This document shows, piece by piece, positions 18,292-27,474 of a stretch of DNA of 64,000 nt (the stretch's first letter is position 1; each line of letters opens with the position of its first letter). The position numbers and the translations under genes were made by a program. Below the pieces are notes generated by a model. The model worked only from the letters and a program-made list of their open reading frames with translations. It did no database searches and was not told the DNA's origin. This DNA is from Streptomyces rishiriensis (lineage in GTDB: Bacteria; Actinomycetota; Actinomycetes; Streptomycetales; Streptomycetaceae). The stretch lies in NCBI RefSeq assembly GCF_003112535.1, contig NZ_BEWA01000004.1, positions 186,001 to 250,000 of the forward strand, given 5' to 3'.

Positions 18292-19233
18292 GTGAGACAT
18301 GTCATCGCCCTGGACGTGGGCGGCACCGGGATGAAGGCCGCCCTCGTCGGCGCGGACGGCGCCCTGCTGCACCGCGCCCGCCGAACCACCGGCCGCGAGC
18401 ACGGCCCCGACGCCGTGGTCGACGCCATCCTCGACTTCGCCGCCGACCTGCGCGAACACGGCGTCGAGCAATACGGCGAACCCGCAGCGGCGGCCGGCGT
18501 CGCCGTCCCCGGCATCGTCGACGAGGCGAACGGCGTCGCCGTCTACGCGGCCAACCTGGGCTGGCGGGACGTCCCCCTGCGCGCACGGCTCGCCGAACGC
18601 CTCGGCGTTCCCGTCGCCCTCGGCCACGACGTGCGCACCGGCGGCCTCGCCGAGGGCCGGATCGGCGCGGGCCGGGGCGCCGACCGGTTCCTGTTCGTGG
18701 CCCTGGGCACCGGCATCGCCGGCGCGATCGGCGTCGACGGCCGGGTGGAGGCGGGCGCGCACGGCTTCGCCGGCGAGATCGGCCACGTCGTCGTACGCCC
18801 CGGCGGAACCCCGTGCCCGTGCGGGCAGCACGGCTGCCTGGAGCGGTACGCGTCGGCGGCCGCCGTCGGCGAGGCATGGGCGGCGGCGAGCGGCGACCCG
18901 GACGCGGACGCCGCGCACTGCGCGAAGGCCGTGGCCGCCGACGACCCCGACGCCGTCCGGGTCTGGCAGCGGGCCGTGGACGCCCTCGCCGACGGCCTGA
19001 TCACCGCCGTCACCCTGCTGGACCCGCGCACGCTCGTCATCGGCGGCGGGCTCGCGCAGGCCGGGGAAACCCTGTTCACGCCGCTGCGCGAAGCGGTCCG
19101 CCGACGGGTGACCTTCCAGAGACTTCCGGAGATCGTCCCCGCGGCCCTGGGCGACAGCGCCGGCTGCCTGGGCGCGGGCCTGCTCGCCCGGGATCTCATC
19201 GACTCGACCGACCGTACGGAGGTAACCCCCTGA
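18292..19233 (+). CDS. nagK: ROK-family sugar kinase, probable N-acetylglucosamine kinase
   Basis: The 313-residue ROK kinase would phosphorylate a hexose, most likely GlcNAc, at C6. It has the N-terminal phosphate loop ALDVGGTGMKAAL, the catalytic region ALGHDVRTGGLAEGR, and the ROK zinc signature GEIGHVVVRPGGTPCPCGQH. The GTG start at 18292 sits 27 bp downstream of a dre-like site. The stop codon overlaps the nagA start by one base (TGATG), so the genes are coupled. Substrate assignment is inferred from nagA and DasR context; a glucokinase role is possible. Confidence 0.85.
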   Translation: MRHVIALDVGGTGMKAALVGADGALLHRARRTTGREHGPDAVVDAILDFAADLREHGVEQYGEPAAAAGVAVPGIVDEANGVAVYAANLGWRDVPLRARLAERLGVPVALGHDVRTGGLAEGRIGAGRGADRFLFVALGTGIAGAIGVDGRVEAGAHGFAGEIGHVVVRPGGTPCPCGQHGCLERYASAAAVGEAWAAASGDPDADAAHCAKAVAADDPDAVRVWQRAVDALADGLITAVTLLDPRTLVIGGGLAQAGETLFTPLREAVRRRVTFQRLPEIVPAALGDSAGCLGAGLLARDLIDSTDRTEVTP

Positions 19234-20474
19234 TGGCCACCCCCCTAGGGGCGCGGGACGCGACACCGAGCGGCCCCGCCGCGAGCACGCGACCGGCCAC
19301 CACGCACCCGCTGCCCTCGACCGGCGCACGCAGGCAGGTGCTGACCGGCGCCCGGGTGGTGCTCCCCACCGGCACCGTGGCCGCCGGCCGCGTGGCGATC
19401 GACGGCACGAAGATCGCCGCCGAGGCCCCGCACGGGGACCCGCGAGGAACCCTCGTCGACGTCTCCGGCCACTGGCTGGTGCCCGGCTTCGTCGACCTGC
19501 ACAACCACGGCGGCGGCGGAGCCTCCTTCTCCGGCTCGGCGCAGGACGTCCAGAAGGCCGTCCACACCCACCGTCTGCACGGCACCACCACCCTCGTCGC
19601 CTCGACCGTCACCGACGACATGGACGTCCTCGTCCGCCAGGCCGGCCTGCTGAGCGAGCTGGCCGAACAGGGCGACCTGGCCGGCATCCACTTCGAGGGC
19701 CCGTTCATCTCCCCGTGCCGCAAGGGCGCGCACTCCGAGGCGCTGCTGCGCGACCCGGACCCGGCCGAGGTCCGCAAGCTGATCGACGCGGCGCGCGGCC
19801 AGGCCAGGATGCTCACGCTGGCGACGGAACTCCCCGGCGGCCTGGACTCCGTACGTCTGCTCGCCGAACACGGCGTGATCGCCGCCGTCGGGCACACGGA
19901 CGCCACGTACGAGCAGACCGTTCAGGCCATCGAGGCGGGAGCCACCGTCGCCACCCACCTCTTCAACGCGATGCCGCCCCTCGGGCATCGCGCCCCCGGG
20001 CCGATCGCCGCCCTGCTGGAGGACGAGCGGGTGACCGTCGAGCTCATCAACGACGGCACCCATCTGCACCCGGCCGCCCTGGAACTGGCGTTCCGTCACG
20101 CGGGCCCGGGCCGGGTCGCGTTCATCACCGACGCCATGGACGCCGCTGGCATCGGCGACGGCCGCTATCTGCTCGGCCCGCTGGAGGTCGAGGTCAGCGA
20201 GGGCGTGGCCCGCCTCGTGGAGGGCGGCTCGATCGCCGGCTCCACCCTCACCCTGGACCGCGCCTTCCAGCGCGCGGTGACGATCGACCGCATCCCGGTC
20301 GAGGACGTGGTCGCGGCCCTGTCCGCCAACCCGGCGCGCCTGCTGGGCATCGACGACAGGGTCGGCTCCCTGGAGCCCGGCAAGGACGCCGACCTGGTCC
20401 TGCTGGACGAGGACTTCGAGGTCAAGGGCGTGATGCGCCAGGGGGTTTGGGTGGTGGATCCCCAACTGGCCTGA
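19233..20474 (+). CDS. nagA: N-acetylglucosamine-6-phosphate deacetylase
   Basis: The 413-residue amidohydrolase converts GlcNAc-6-phosphate to glucosamine-6-phosphate. It has the metal ligands in PGFVDLHNHGGGG, the Glu in IHFEGPFISP, His in VGHTDATYEQ, the THLFNAMPPL segment and the catalytic Asp in FITDAMDAAG. The ATG overlaps the kinase stop codon and has GGAGG upstream. It is the shared entry point for GlcNAc-6-P from the kinase upstream, from the GlcNAc PTS and from MurQ at 0.2 kb. DasR control is likely through the upstream dre-like site. Confidence 0.96.
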   Translation: MATPLGARDATPSGPAASTRPATTHPLPSTGARRQVLTGARVVLPTGTVAAGRVAIDGTKIAAEAPHGDPRGTLVDVSGHWLVPGFVDLHNHGGGGASFSGSAQDVQKAVHTHRLHGTTTLVASTVTDDMDVLVRQAGLLSELAEQGDLAGIHFEGPFISPCRKGAHSEALLRDPDPAEVRKLIDAARGQARMLTLATELPGGLDSVRLLAEHGVIAAVGHTDATYEQTVQAIEAGATVATHLFNAMPPLGHRAPGPIAALLEDERVTVELINDGTHLHPAALELAFRHAGPGRVAFITDAMDAAGIGDGRYLLGPLEVEVSEGVARLVEGGSIAGSTLTLDRAFQRAVTIDRIPVEDVVAALSANPARLLGIDDRVGSLEPGKDADLVLLDEDFEVKGVMRQGVWVVDPQLA

Positions 20475-20612
20475 AACGTCCGCCCGCACCGGGACGGTGG
20501 CCGACCCGAGTACTGGGCCGGTCGCCGTCTCTTTGGCATGATCAGGCCTCCGGAATCGCGAAGACGGCGGATCCGAGCCCTGCACCCGTGCCCGTCGAGG
20601 GAGGTCGGCCCA

Positions 20613-21542
20613 GTGATCCTCACCGTCACCCTGAACACCGCTCTCGACCTCACGTATCACGTGCCCGCCCTGCGGCCGCACGCCTCGCACCGGGTGACCG
20701 ACGTACGGGAGCGGCCCGGCGGCAAGGGGCTGAACGTCGCCCGGGTGCTGGCCGCCCTCGGCCACGAGGTGACGGTGACCGGCTTCACGGGCGGCGCCAC
20801 CGGCCGGCGCGTGCAGGAACTGCTCGCCGACACCGCCGGGGTGGCGGACGCGCTCGTGCCCGTCGCCGGGGCGACCCGCCGCACGATCGCCGTCGTCGAC
20901 GCCGGCGCGGGCGACGCCACCCAGCTCAACGAACCCGGCCCGGTCGTCGCGCCGGCCGAGTGGTCCGCCTTCCAGGAGGCGTACGAGGGGCTGCTCGCCG
21001 ACGCCGACGCGGTGGCCCTGTGCGGCAGTCTGCCGCCGGGGGTGCCGGTGGGCGCGTACGCGCTCCTGGTCCGCACGGCACGGGCCGCGGGCGTCCCCGT
21101 ACTGCTCGACACGAGCGGCGAGCCGTTGCGCCGCGGGGTCGCCGCCCGCCCGGACATCGTCAAACCGAACGCCGACGAACTGGCCGAACTGACCGGCTCC
21201 CACGAGCCGTTGCGCGCGACCCAGGACGCCCGAAGGCGCGGGGCCCGGTCGGTGGTGGCCTCACTCGGCGCCGACGGCCTGGTCGCGGCGACCCCGGAGG
21301 GCCGCTGGCGCGCCACCCCGCCGGCCCGTGTCCGCGGCAACCCCACGGGCGCCGGCGACTCGGTGTGCGCGGGCCTGCTGTCGGGCCTGGTCGAACGCCT
21401 CCCCTGGCCGGACCGCCTGACCCGCGCGACAGCCCTGTCCGCGGCGACGGTCCCGACCCCGACAGCCGGCGAGTTCGACCGGGCGGCCTACGGGGAACTG
21501 GTGGGCCGGATCGCGGTGACCGGAGACGTCACCGCGGCCTGA
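20613..21542 (+). CDS. PfkB-family hexose-phosphate kinase (1-phosphofructokinase-like)
   Basis: The 309-residue ribokinase-fold enzyme starts VILTVTLNTALDLTYHV and carries the first PfkB signature RPGGKGLNVARVLAALGHEV and the second, GNPTGAGDSVCAGLLSGL, whose Asp is the catalytic base. These features group it with 1-phosphofructokinase and tagatose-6-phosphate kinase. GTG 20613 is preceded by GGGAGG. It follows nagA by 138 bp and may be co-transcribed; a role with a phosphorylated amino-sugar product is possible but unsupported by sequence. Confidence 0.85.
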   Translation: MILTVTLNTALDLTYHVPALRPHASHRVTDVRERPGGKGLNVARVLAALGHEVTVTGFTGGATGRRVQELLADTAGVADALVPVAGATRRTIAVVDAGAGDATQLNEPGPVVAPAEWSAFQEAYEGLLADADAVALCGSLPPGVPVGAYALLVRTARAAGVPVLLDTSGEPLRRGVAARPDIVKPNADELAELTGSHEPLRATQDARRRGARSVVASLGADGLVAATPEGRWRATPPARVRGNPTGAGDSVCAGLLSGLVERLPWPDRLTRATALSAATVPTPTAGEFDRAAYGELVGRIAVTGDVTAA

Positions 21543-21550
21543 ACCGGGGC

Positions 21551-22495
21551 TCAGGAGTTGACGAGGTACACCTGGTCGAGGTTCGCGTCGCACTGATTGC
21601 CTTCGTTGCAGGCGATCTCGATAATGTTGGTGCCCTTGTTCAGATTGACGTTGGCCCAGGTCTCCTGCCAGCCCCGCTCCAAGTCTCCCTGGGGGGACTT
21701 GGCGAAGTTCTTCATGTTCAGGGCCTGCGCATTCGCGGTTCCGTTGACCACCAGAGTGGCGTTGGCGTCCACACCAGGGATGCCGTAGCGCACGTACAGG
21801 CGGTACGTGCCCTTCTTATCGATCCCGTTGACCGTCCAGGTGACCTTGGCGCCCACGTGGTTGAAGCCCGTCACGTAGATCCCGCCGGCAGCCTTGGCTC
21901 CCTTGACATCGGAAGAGGTGGTGAGACCGTCTCCCAAGTTCAGCGCCTTCGCGTCGGCCTTCGGCAGCTCGTCCTTGCTCTCGTCGTCGGAGGCCGACGG
22001 GCTGGGCGAAGGGCTTCCGGACGCGGCGGCCGAGGACGACGGCTGGCCGCCCGCCTTGTCGTCCTTCTGGTCGTCGCCGCCCGCCATGGCCACCGCGATG
22101 CCGATCACGACCGCGGCGACCACCGCGACCGCGCCGATCAGCAGGCCCTTGGTGTTGGGGCCTCGACCGCGGCCGCCGCCGTTCTGCACGGGCTGCCGGC
22201 CGGTGGAGGGGCCGCCGCCGCCGAAGTTCTCGGGCGCGGCGTAGTGCGCATTCGGCCGGCCGTACGCGCCCTGCTGCTGCGGGACCGTCGGCGGCTGCCC
22301 GTACTGCGCGGTCTGCTGCTGCGACTGCTGTCCGTTGCGGCGCTCGCCGACCGCGCGCACCCGGCTGACCGAGTTCGGGTAGCCGTAGCCGCCGCCGGAG
22401 GGCGGCTGCGCGCCGTTGGCCTGGCCGTCGGCGTAGAGGTAGCCGAACGGGTCGTCGTCCTCGGGCGTGCTCGCGCCGTTATTGCCGGGCGTCAT
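21551..22495 (-). CDS. Membrane-anchored protein with C-terminal carbohydrate-binding-like module
   Basis: The 314-residue protein has a cytoplasmic Gln/Gly/Pro-rich N-terminus (1-110), one transmembrane helix (about 113-138, LLIGAVAVVAAVVIGIAVAM), a Ser/Pro/Asp linker and a C-terminal beta-sandwich domain (about 180-314) resembling CBM35/CBM6 modules (GGIYVTGFNH; TYRLYVRYGIPGVDANATLV; NIIEIACNEGNQCDANLDQV). It would display a sugar-binding domain outside the cell. ATG 22495 is chosen for its GAGGAG site. It converges on the PfkB gene with 8 bp between. Confidence 0.8.
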   Translation of the reverse strand: MTPGNNGASTPEDDDPFGYLYADGQANGAQPPSGGGYGYPNSVSRVRAVGERRNGQQSQQQTAQYGQPPTVPQQQGAYGRPNAHYAAPENFGGGGPSTGRQPVQNGGGRGRGPNTKGLLIGAVAVVAAVVIGIAVAMAGGDDQKDDKAGGQPSSSAAASGSPSPSPSASDDESKDELPKADAKALNLGDGLTTSSDVKGAKAAGGIYVTGFNHVGAKVTWTVNGIDKKGTYRLYVRYGIPGVDANATLVVNGTANAQALNMKNFAKSPQGDLERGWQETWANVNLNKGTNIIEIACNEGNQCDANLDQVYLVNS

Positions 22496-22642
22496 CCCTT
22501 CGTACTCCTCAACAGTGCGGGGCGGATGCAACACGCGTACGCGGATCCATACGTGTGGGAACTGCGAGCCTACCCGGTCCGCACCCCCCGAACGGGTGAC
22601 TCGGATCGCAACGGCAGGAGGGCGGGGCGGCTGACCTGGTGA

Positions 22643-24310
22643 TCATCCCGCTCGTCTGTGCTGTTTGGGACGAGATCGTTTCTCGACGTACATGCGCTCG
22701 TCGGCGGACTTCAGCACTTCGTCCGCGGTCATCCCGCATTGTGCCCAGCCGATGCCGAAACTGGCGCCCACCCGCACGGCCCGGCCCTCGGCGCGGATCG
22801 GCTGGATGATCTCGTTGCGCAGCCGGACGGCGAGGTCGGCGGCGTCGGCGCGGCCGAGGCCGTCGGCGAGAATCACGAACTCGTCGCCGCCGAGCCGGGC
22901 GACCGTGTCGCCGTCGCGGACCTGGCGCGAGAGCCGGCGGGCGACCTCGATGAGGACCGCGTCGCCCGCGTTGTGCCCGAAGCGGTCGTTGATCGACTTG
23001 AAGCCGTCGAGGTCGCAGAAGAGGACCGCGAGCCCCTTGGCGCCGTCGTCGCGGCCGTCCTCGGGGGCGGCGGTGTGCACATGGTGGTCGTAGCCGTCGA
23101 AGGTTTCCGCGCCGCCGGGCCGGTAGTCGAAGCCGTGGCCGTTGGCGTCGAAGGCGGCGTGGCCGTAGGCCGAGTCCATGGCGTCGACGGCCGCGGGGTG
23201 GGTGGACAGAGGGCGCTGGCAGAGCCGGGCGGACAGACGCGAGCGCAGTTCCGCGGAGTTCGGCAGGCCGGTGAGGGAGTCGTGCGAGGCGCGGTGGGCG
23301 AGCTGGAGCTCGCGGCGCTTGCGGTCCTCTATGTCCTCGACGTGGGTGAGGAGGAAGCGCGGCCCGTCGGCGGCGTCGGCGACCACGGAGTTGCGCAGGC
23401 TGACCCAGAGGTAGGTGCCGTCCCGGCGGCCGAGGCGGAGTTCGGCGCGCCCGCCCTCCGCCGAGGTGCGCAGCAGGGTGCCTATGTCCTCGGGGTGGAC
23501 GAGGTCGGAGAACGAGTAGCGGCGCATCGCGGAGGCGGGGCGGCCCAGCAGGCGGCAGAGGGCGTCGTTGGTGCGGAGTATGCGCCCGTGCTGGTCGCCG
23601 CCCATCTCGGCTATCGCCATGCCGGAGGGGGCGTACTCGAAGGCCTGCCGGAAGGATTCCTCACTGGCGCGCAGGGCCTGCTGCTCGCGTTCGAGCCTGA
23701 CCAGTGCCCGCTGCATGTTGGCACGTAGACGCGCGTTGCTGATCGCGATGGCGGCCTGGAAGGTGTACATCTGGAGCGCTTCGCGTCCCCATGCGCCCGG
23801 CCGACGACCGTTGCGCGGCCGGTCCACGGACAGGACGCCGATCAGTTCGCCGCAGGCGCCGCCGCTGCCGGGGGCGGCGGGCGTGTACATGGGGGCGAAG
23901 AGCCGGTCCGAGGGGTGCCACTCGTCCTCGAAGCGGGGCGCGGGCCCGTCGGTGTACCACTGCGGGACGTCGTCGTCGTCGAGGACCCAGCCCTCGGTGT
24001 GGGGTATGAAGATGAGGTCGCCCCAGGTCTCGCCCATGGCGAGGCGGCGCTCCCAGGAGTCGCGCGAGCCGACCCGGCCCGTGATGAGGGCCTCGGCGGC
24101 CGGATTGCCGGAGAAGGCGGCGACCACGAGATCGCCGTCGGGACGCACGAGGTTGACGCAGGCCAGCTCGTACCCGAGTGCCGTGACCACGCCGTCGGCG
24201 ACGGTCTGCAGTGTGTCGGCCAGGCTGCGGGCCGTGTTCATGTCGGCCATGACCTGGTGCAGCTGTCGCAGGGACGCAAGACGGACGTAAGGCTCCGACT
24301 CGGTCTCCAT
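22643..24310 (-). CDS. cdgB: GAF-PAS-GGDEF diguanylate cyclase
   Basis: The 555-residue protein has a GAF domain (about residues 10-190), a PAS/PAC domain (about 215-330) and a GGDEF domain (about 345-550) with an intact LGGDEF active site and an RxxD inhibitory site (RDGD) five residues upstream. It should make cyclic di-GMP, which in Streptomyces binds BldD to block sporulation; the architecture matches CdgB of S. coelicolor. An insert of about 50 low-complexity residues, rich in His, Asp and Gly, interrupts the start of the GGDEF domain. I prefer ATG 24310 (GGAGGG 9 bases upstream) over the GTG at 24421. A Crp-like site lies upstream. Confidence 0.93.
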   Translation of the reverse strand: METESEPYVRLASLRQLHQVMADMNTARSLADTLQTVADGVVTALGYELACVNLVRPDGDLVVAAFSGNPAAEALITGRVGSRDSWERRLAMGETWGDLIFIPHTEGWVLDDDDVPQWYTDGPAPRFEDEWHPSDRLFAPMYTPAAPGSGGACGELIGVLSVDRPRNGRRPGAWGREALQMYTFQAAIAISNARLRANMQRALVRLEREQQALRASEESFRQAFEYAPSGMAIAEMGGDQHGRILRTNDALCRLLGRPASAMRRYSFSDLVHPEDIGTLLRTSAEGGRAELRLGRRDGTYLWVSLRNSVVADAADGPRFLLTHVEDIEDRKRRELQLAHRASHDSLTGLPNSAELRSRLSARLCQRPLSTHPAAVDAMDSAYGHAAFDANGHGFDYRPGGAETFDGYDHHVHTAAPEDGRDDGAKGLAVLFCDLDGFKSINDRFGHNAGDAVLIEVARRLSRQVRDGDTVARLGGDEFVILADGLGRADAADLAVRLRNEIIQPIRAEGRAVRVGASFGIGWAQCGMTADEVLKSADERMYVEKRSRPKQHRRAG

Positions 24311-24474
24311 GTGTTTCGCCCTCCCCCCGAGACTTCGCAGCGAATCAAGGGTTGTCTTCGGCGCAACGTCGTTTCTGGTGCTCTGTTGTCGGTGTGTGTC
24401 TCCTTGTGACGCCTCCGCCACTGAATCACAGCGCGCTGCTCACTCGGTACACAGGGTCAACAATTAATGCGTCT

Positions 24475-24490
24475 TGTGACTCAAGTCACA
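24475..24490. promoter_or_regulatory. Crp-type binding site between cdgB and flavin reductase
   Basis: TGTGACTCAAGTCACA is a perfect palindrome that fits both TGTGA-N6-TCACA and the Streptomyces Crp pattern GTG-N6-GNCAC. It sits midway between divergent genes in an AT-rich spacer. Confidence 0.6.
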
Positions 24491-24641
24491 GATGAACATG
24501 AACATTTGAGTGGAGTTTCCGCGTTTTTCCTGTGCGTTTCCTGAACACGGACAGAGACCGGATATCGGTCCGCGGTCCTAAGACCCTACTCGGGCGGAGG
24601 TCCGATGCGGGGCGCATCGATCGGACACTAGCGTTCCCCGT

Positions 24642-25229
24642 GTGTCCCTCGATGTGTCTCCCGACGTGCTCAAGACCGTGCCGAAGACTCCCTCCGGGCA
24701 TGCTGAGGGGGTGAGCAACGACGAGTTCCGCGCCGCCATGTCCCGGCTGGCCGACGGCGTGGTCCTGGTGACCGCGCGCGAACCCTCCCTCGACCCGGAC
24801 GACCCCGCAGCCCCGGACGGCGAGGACGTCGGCATGACAGCGACGTCCTTCGTGTCGGTCTCCCTCGACCCGCCGCTGGTCCTGGTCGGGCTGCGCACCG
24901 GCTCCCGCATGGACGACCTGCTCGACGAACAGCCGCTGTGGGCGGTGTCGGTGCTCTCGGAGAACCAGCGCCACATCGCCGGCCGCTTCGCCATGAAGGG
25001 ACGCATCAGCGACCGGCTCCTCTTCGAGGACCTCCCCTGCGTCCGCGGCGAGGCCGGCGGCGCGCTCCTGGTCGGCGGCGCGCTGGCCACCCTGGAGTGC
25101 CGTACCGAACAACGCGTGTCCGCGGGCGACCACACCCTGGTGATCGGCCGCGTGCTGACCGCGTCGGCGCCGAGCGCGGACGGCGGCCCGCTGGTCTATT
25201 TCCGGGGCCGTTACCGGCAGTTGGGCTGA
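24642..25229 (+). CDS. Flavin reductase-like protein (FMN-binding)
   Basis: The 195-residue product has the flavin reductase/HpaC-type split-barrel fold: FRAAMSRLADGVVLVTA, then GMTATSFVSVSLDPPLVLVG and the C-terminal TLVIGRVL and PLVYFRGRYRQLG. Such enzymes supply reduced FMN or FAD to a partner monooxygenase; no partner is adjacent. A TAGCGT hexamer ends 7 bases before GTG 24642 and no ribosome site is seen, so a leaderless start is likely. GTG 24711, preceded by GAGGGG, is an alternative that would remove 23 variable residues. Confidence 0.88.
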   Translation: MSLDVSPDVLKTVPKTPSGHAEGVSNDEFRAAMSRLADGVVLVTAREPSLDPDDPAAPDGEDVGMTATSFVSVSLDPPLVLVGLRTGSRMDDLLDEQPLWAVSVLSENQRHIAGRFAMKGRISDRLLFEDLPCVRGEAGGALLVGGALATLECRTEQRVSAGDHTLVIGRVLTASAPSADGGPLVYFRGRYRQLG

Positions 25230-25283
25230 CGCCGCCGGAAATGCCGTGGCCGGTCCGGGAACGACGCGCCTAGGGTGCCGGGC

Positions 25284-25811
25284 ATGACAGGCATGACAGG
25301 CGTCGACGGCGCCCAGGCGATCACCACGGGTTCACCCCTGCGCCTCGTGGAGATAACCCCCGGCAATTTCGAGGCGGCCACGGGCATTCGCGTCCACCCC
25401 GACCAGGAGTTCGCGGTCTGCCCGGTCGTGAAATCCCTCGCGGAGGCCTACGTCCATCCGCCGGGCGTCGCCTGGCCGCGGCTGATCATGGACGGCGACC
25501 GGCCCGTCGGCTTCCTCATGGCGTTCCTCGACATCGACTGGAACGGCCGCGGCGACGGCAGCCTGATCCGCTCCGGCCTGTGGCGGCTGAACATCGCCGC
25601 CGCCGAACAGGGCTGCGGCTACGGCCGTTTCGCCGTGGAGTCCGTCGCCGCGGAACTGCGCCGCCGCGGCGCCACGGAGATGTACGTGACCTGGCACGAG
25701 GGCGAGCACGGCCCCGAGGACTTCTATCTGCGGCTGGGCTTTCGCAAGACCGGCGAGAGGAGCGAGGGCGAGGCCGTCGGCGTCCTCGCCCTGGACCGGC
25801 TCGGGTCCTAG
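25284..25811 (+). CDS. GNAT-family N-acetyltransferase
   Basis: The 175-residue protein has a GNAT fold: PVGFLMAFLDIDW strand region, the acetyl-CoA loop AEQGCGYGRFAVESVAAEL and the C-terminal FYLRLGFRKTGER. The target is unknown. TAGGGT at 25271-25276 lies 7 bases before ATG 25284, the pattern of a leaderless transcript; the GTG at 25275 overlaps that box and is less likely. It ends 3 bp from the convergent sigma factor gene. Confidence 0.87.
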   Translation: MTGMTGVDGAQAITTGSPLRLVEITPGNFEAATGIRVHPDQEFAVCPVVKSLAEAYVHPPGVAWPRLIMDGDRPVGFLMAFLDIDWNGRGDGSLIRSGLWRLNIAAAEQGCGYGRFAVESVAAELRRRGATEMYVTWHEGEHGPEDFYLRLGFRKTGERSEGEAVGVLALDRLGS

Positions 25812-25814
25812 GAA

Positions 25815-26702
25815 CTAGACCCCGTCGGGGCCGCCGTCGGGCCGCAGCAGCGTCACCTCCAGCCGGGCCAGGCGCGCGGGATCGGACGTGACGTCGATCA
25901 GGGCGATCCGGTCGCGGACGAAGGTGAAGGCGAGCGTGCGCTCCACCCGGCCCTCCACCAGCACCGCCACTCCGGTCGCCCCGTCCACCAGGGCGGGCCG
26001 GGCCACGACGGCGAGCCGGGCGAAGCCCGACGCGCCGCGTGCGACCGCGGCCGCCCCCGTGGTCACCACGGCCCCCGAGCGGGCCATGACGTCCGGATCG
26101 AGCACCGCGAGCAACCCGTCGAAGTCCCCGTCCCGGGCGGCGGCCAGGAAGGCGTCCACGACCCTGCGCTGCCGGGCCGGGTCGACATCGGGCTCCCGGG
26201 CCCCGCGCACCCGCCGCCGACCCCTGCTGGCCAGCTGCCGGGCCGCCTCCGGGGTCCGGTCGACGATCCCCGCCACCTCCTCGTACGGGACCCCGAACAG
26301 ATCGTGCAGGACGAACGCCAGCCGCTCCGCCGGGGTCAGGGTGTCCAGGACGACGAGGAGGGCCACCCCCACGGAGTCCGCGAGCAGCGCGTCCTGCGCC
26401 GGATCGGGCACGGCCGACGCGGCAGGCGTCCAGCTCTCCAGCGGCTCCTCGGCACGCGAACGACGCGAGCGCAGCATGTCCAGGCACACCCGGCCGACGA
26501 CCGTCGTCAGCCACCCCCCGAGGTTGTCGATGCCCTCGGCCTCACCCCGGCCGGCGCTCCGGCTGAGCCGCACCCACGCCTCCTGCACGGCGTCGTCCGC
26601 CTCGGCGCCGGAGCCCAGCATGCGGTGCGCCACGGCGCGCAGCCGCCCGCGGTGCGCCTCGAAGGAGTCGGCGAGGAAGTCGTCGTCGCCCGTCGTCGTC
26701 AT
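25815..26702 (-). CDS. ECF sigma factor with SnoaL-like C-terminal domain
   Basis: The 295-residue protein combines sigma region 2 (FEAHRGRLRAVAHRMLGS; DAVQEAWVRLSR), region 4 (TPAERLAFVLHDLFGVPYEE, VAGIVDRTPEAARQLASRGR) and a C-terminal SnoaL-like domain (about 185-295), the SigJ-like arrangement. Such sigma factors lack a separate anti-sigma and use the extra domain for control. ATG 26702 has GAGGG at good spacing; the ATG three codons earlier has it too close. The WLPEP and DGGGK motifs typical of ECF41 are not evident here, unlike the factor at 49.0 kb. Confidence 0.88.
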   Translation of the reverse strand: MTTTGDDDFLADSFEAHRGRLRAVAHRMLGSGAEADDAVQEAWVRLSRSAGRGEAEGIDNLGGWLTTVVGRVCLDMLRSRRSRAEEPLESWTPAASAVPDPAQDALLADSVGVALLVVLDTLTPAERLAFVLHDLFGVPYEEVAGIVDRTPEAARQLASRGRRRVRGAREPDVDPARQRRVVDAFLAAARDGDFDGLLAVLDPDVMARSGAVVTTGAAAVARGASGFARLAVVARPALVDGATGVAVLVEGRVERTLAFTFVRDRIALIDVTSDPARLARLEVTLLRPDGGPDGV

Positions 26703-26873
26703 CGGTCGCATCCCTCGTCACGGTTCGGGCGCCGGCAGCGGTCGTCGAACCCGGCCGGCGTGGTCGTCAGTCACAGGGATGACGCACGGCGCTCCTGAAA
26801 TGTGACGGATGAAAGGTGACGGATGAAAGGTGACGGACCGAGAAAACCCAGGGGGCGGCGGACGGGACACGGC

Positions 26874-27311
26874 TCAGCCCCAGTCGCGCCCGGTCCTCCC
26901 CCGCTTCGTCTCCGAGCGCTGCTTCTTCTGCCGCAGCCGGCGCTCGTTGATCCCGCGCGGGATGCGCGTCGGCCGGCGCGGCTTGGGCGGCGGTGCGGTC
27001 GCCTCGGCGAGCAGCGCGGCCAGGCGCACCGCGGCGGTCTCCCGGTTGCGCCACTGGGAGCGGTGCTCGGAGGCCCGGACCGTGACGACGCCGTCGACGA
27101 GCCGCCCGGCCAGCCGCTCCAGCGCCCGCGCCTTCCACACCTCGGGCAGCGCCTCGGTGCGCTCGAGGTCGAAGCGGAGCTCCACCTGCGAGTCGCTGGT
27201 GTTGACGTGCTGCCCACCCGGCCCCGAAGACCGCGAGAAACGCCACATGAGCTCGGCCTCGGGAAGGGAGACGGAGCCGCGGACGACATAGGGACCAGAC
27301 ATGCCCACCAT
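26874..27311 (-). CDS. arfB: Ribosome-rescue peptidyl-tRNA hydrolase ArfB
   Basis: The 145-residue protein releases peptides from ribosomes stalled on truncated mRNA. It has the catalytic GGQ loop (SSGPGGQHVNTSDSQVELRF, around residues 28-47) and a basic C-terminal tail (INERRLRQKKQRSETKRGR) that enters the empty mRNA channel. It lacks the codon-recognition domain of release factors, so it is ArfB/YaeJ rather than RF1 or RF2. ATG 27311 has GGAG 7 bases upstream; ATG 27302 is possible. Confidence 0.93.
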   Translation of the reverse strand: MVGMSGPYVVRGSVSLPEAELMWRFSRSSGPGGQHVNTSDSQVELRFDLERTEALPEVWKARALERLAGRLVDGVVTVRASEHRSQWRNRETAAVRLAALLAEATAPPPKPRRPTRIPRGINERRLRQKKQRSETKRGRTGRDWG

Positions 27312-27474
27312 GTTCCCGCTCCGGCCCGGCCCGAGTCACGCGAATATCCCTTGGTAAAGAAAGTAAAGAAACGCCAGGTCGCCGGGAACCTTGACCGGCC
27401 TCCGCTGCGTTCATAGGGATAGCTGTAGCTTCGTGCCCGCGAAGCCGTACATAACGAGGGAAGGACTCCCAACC

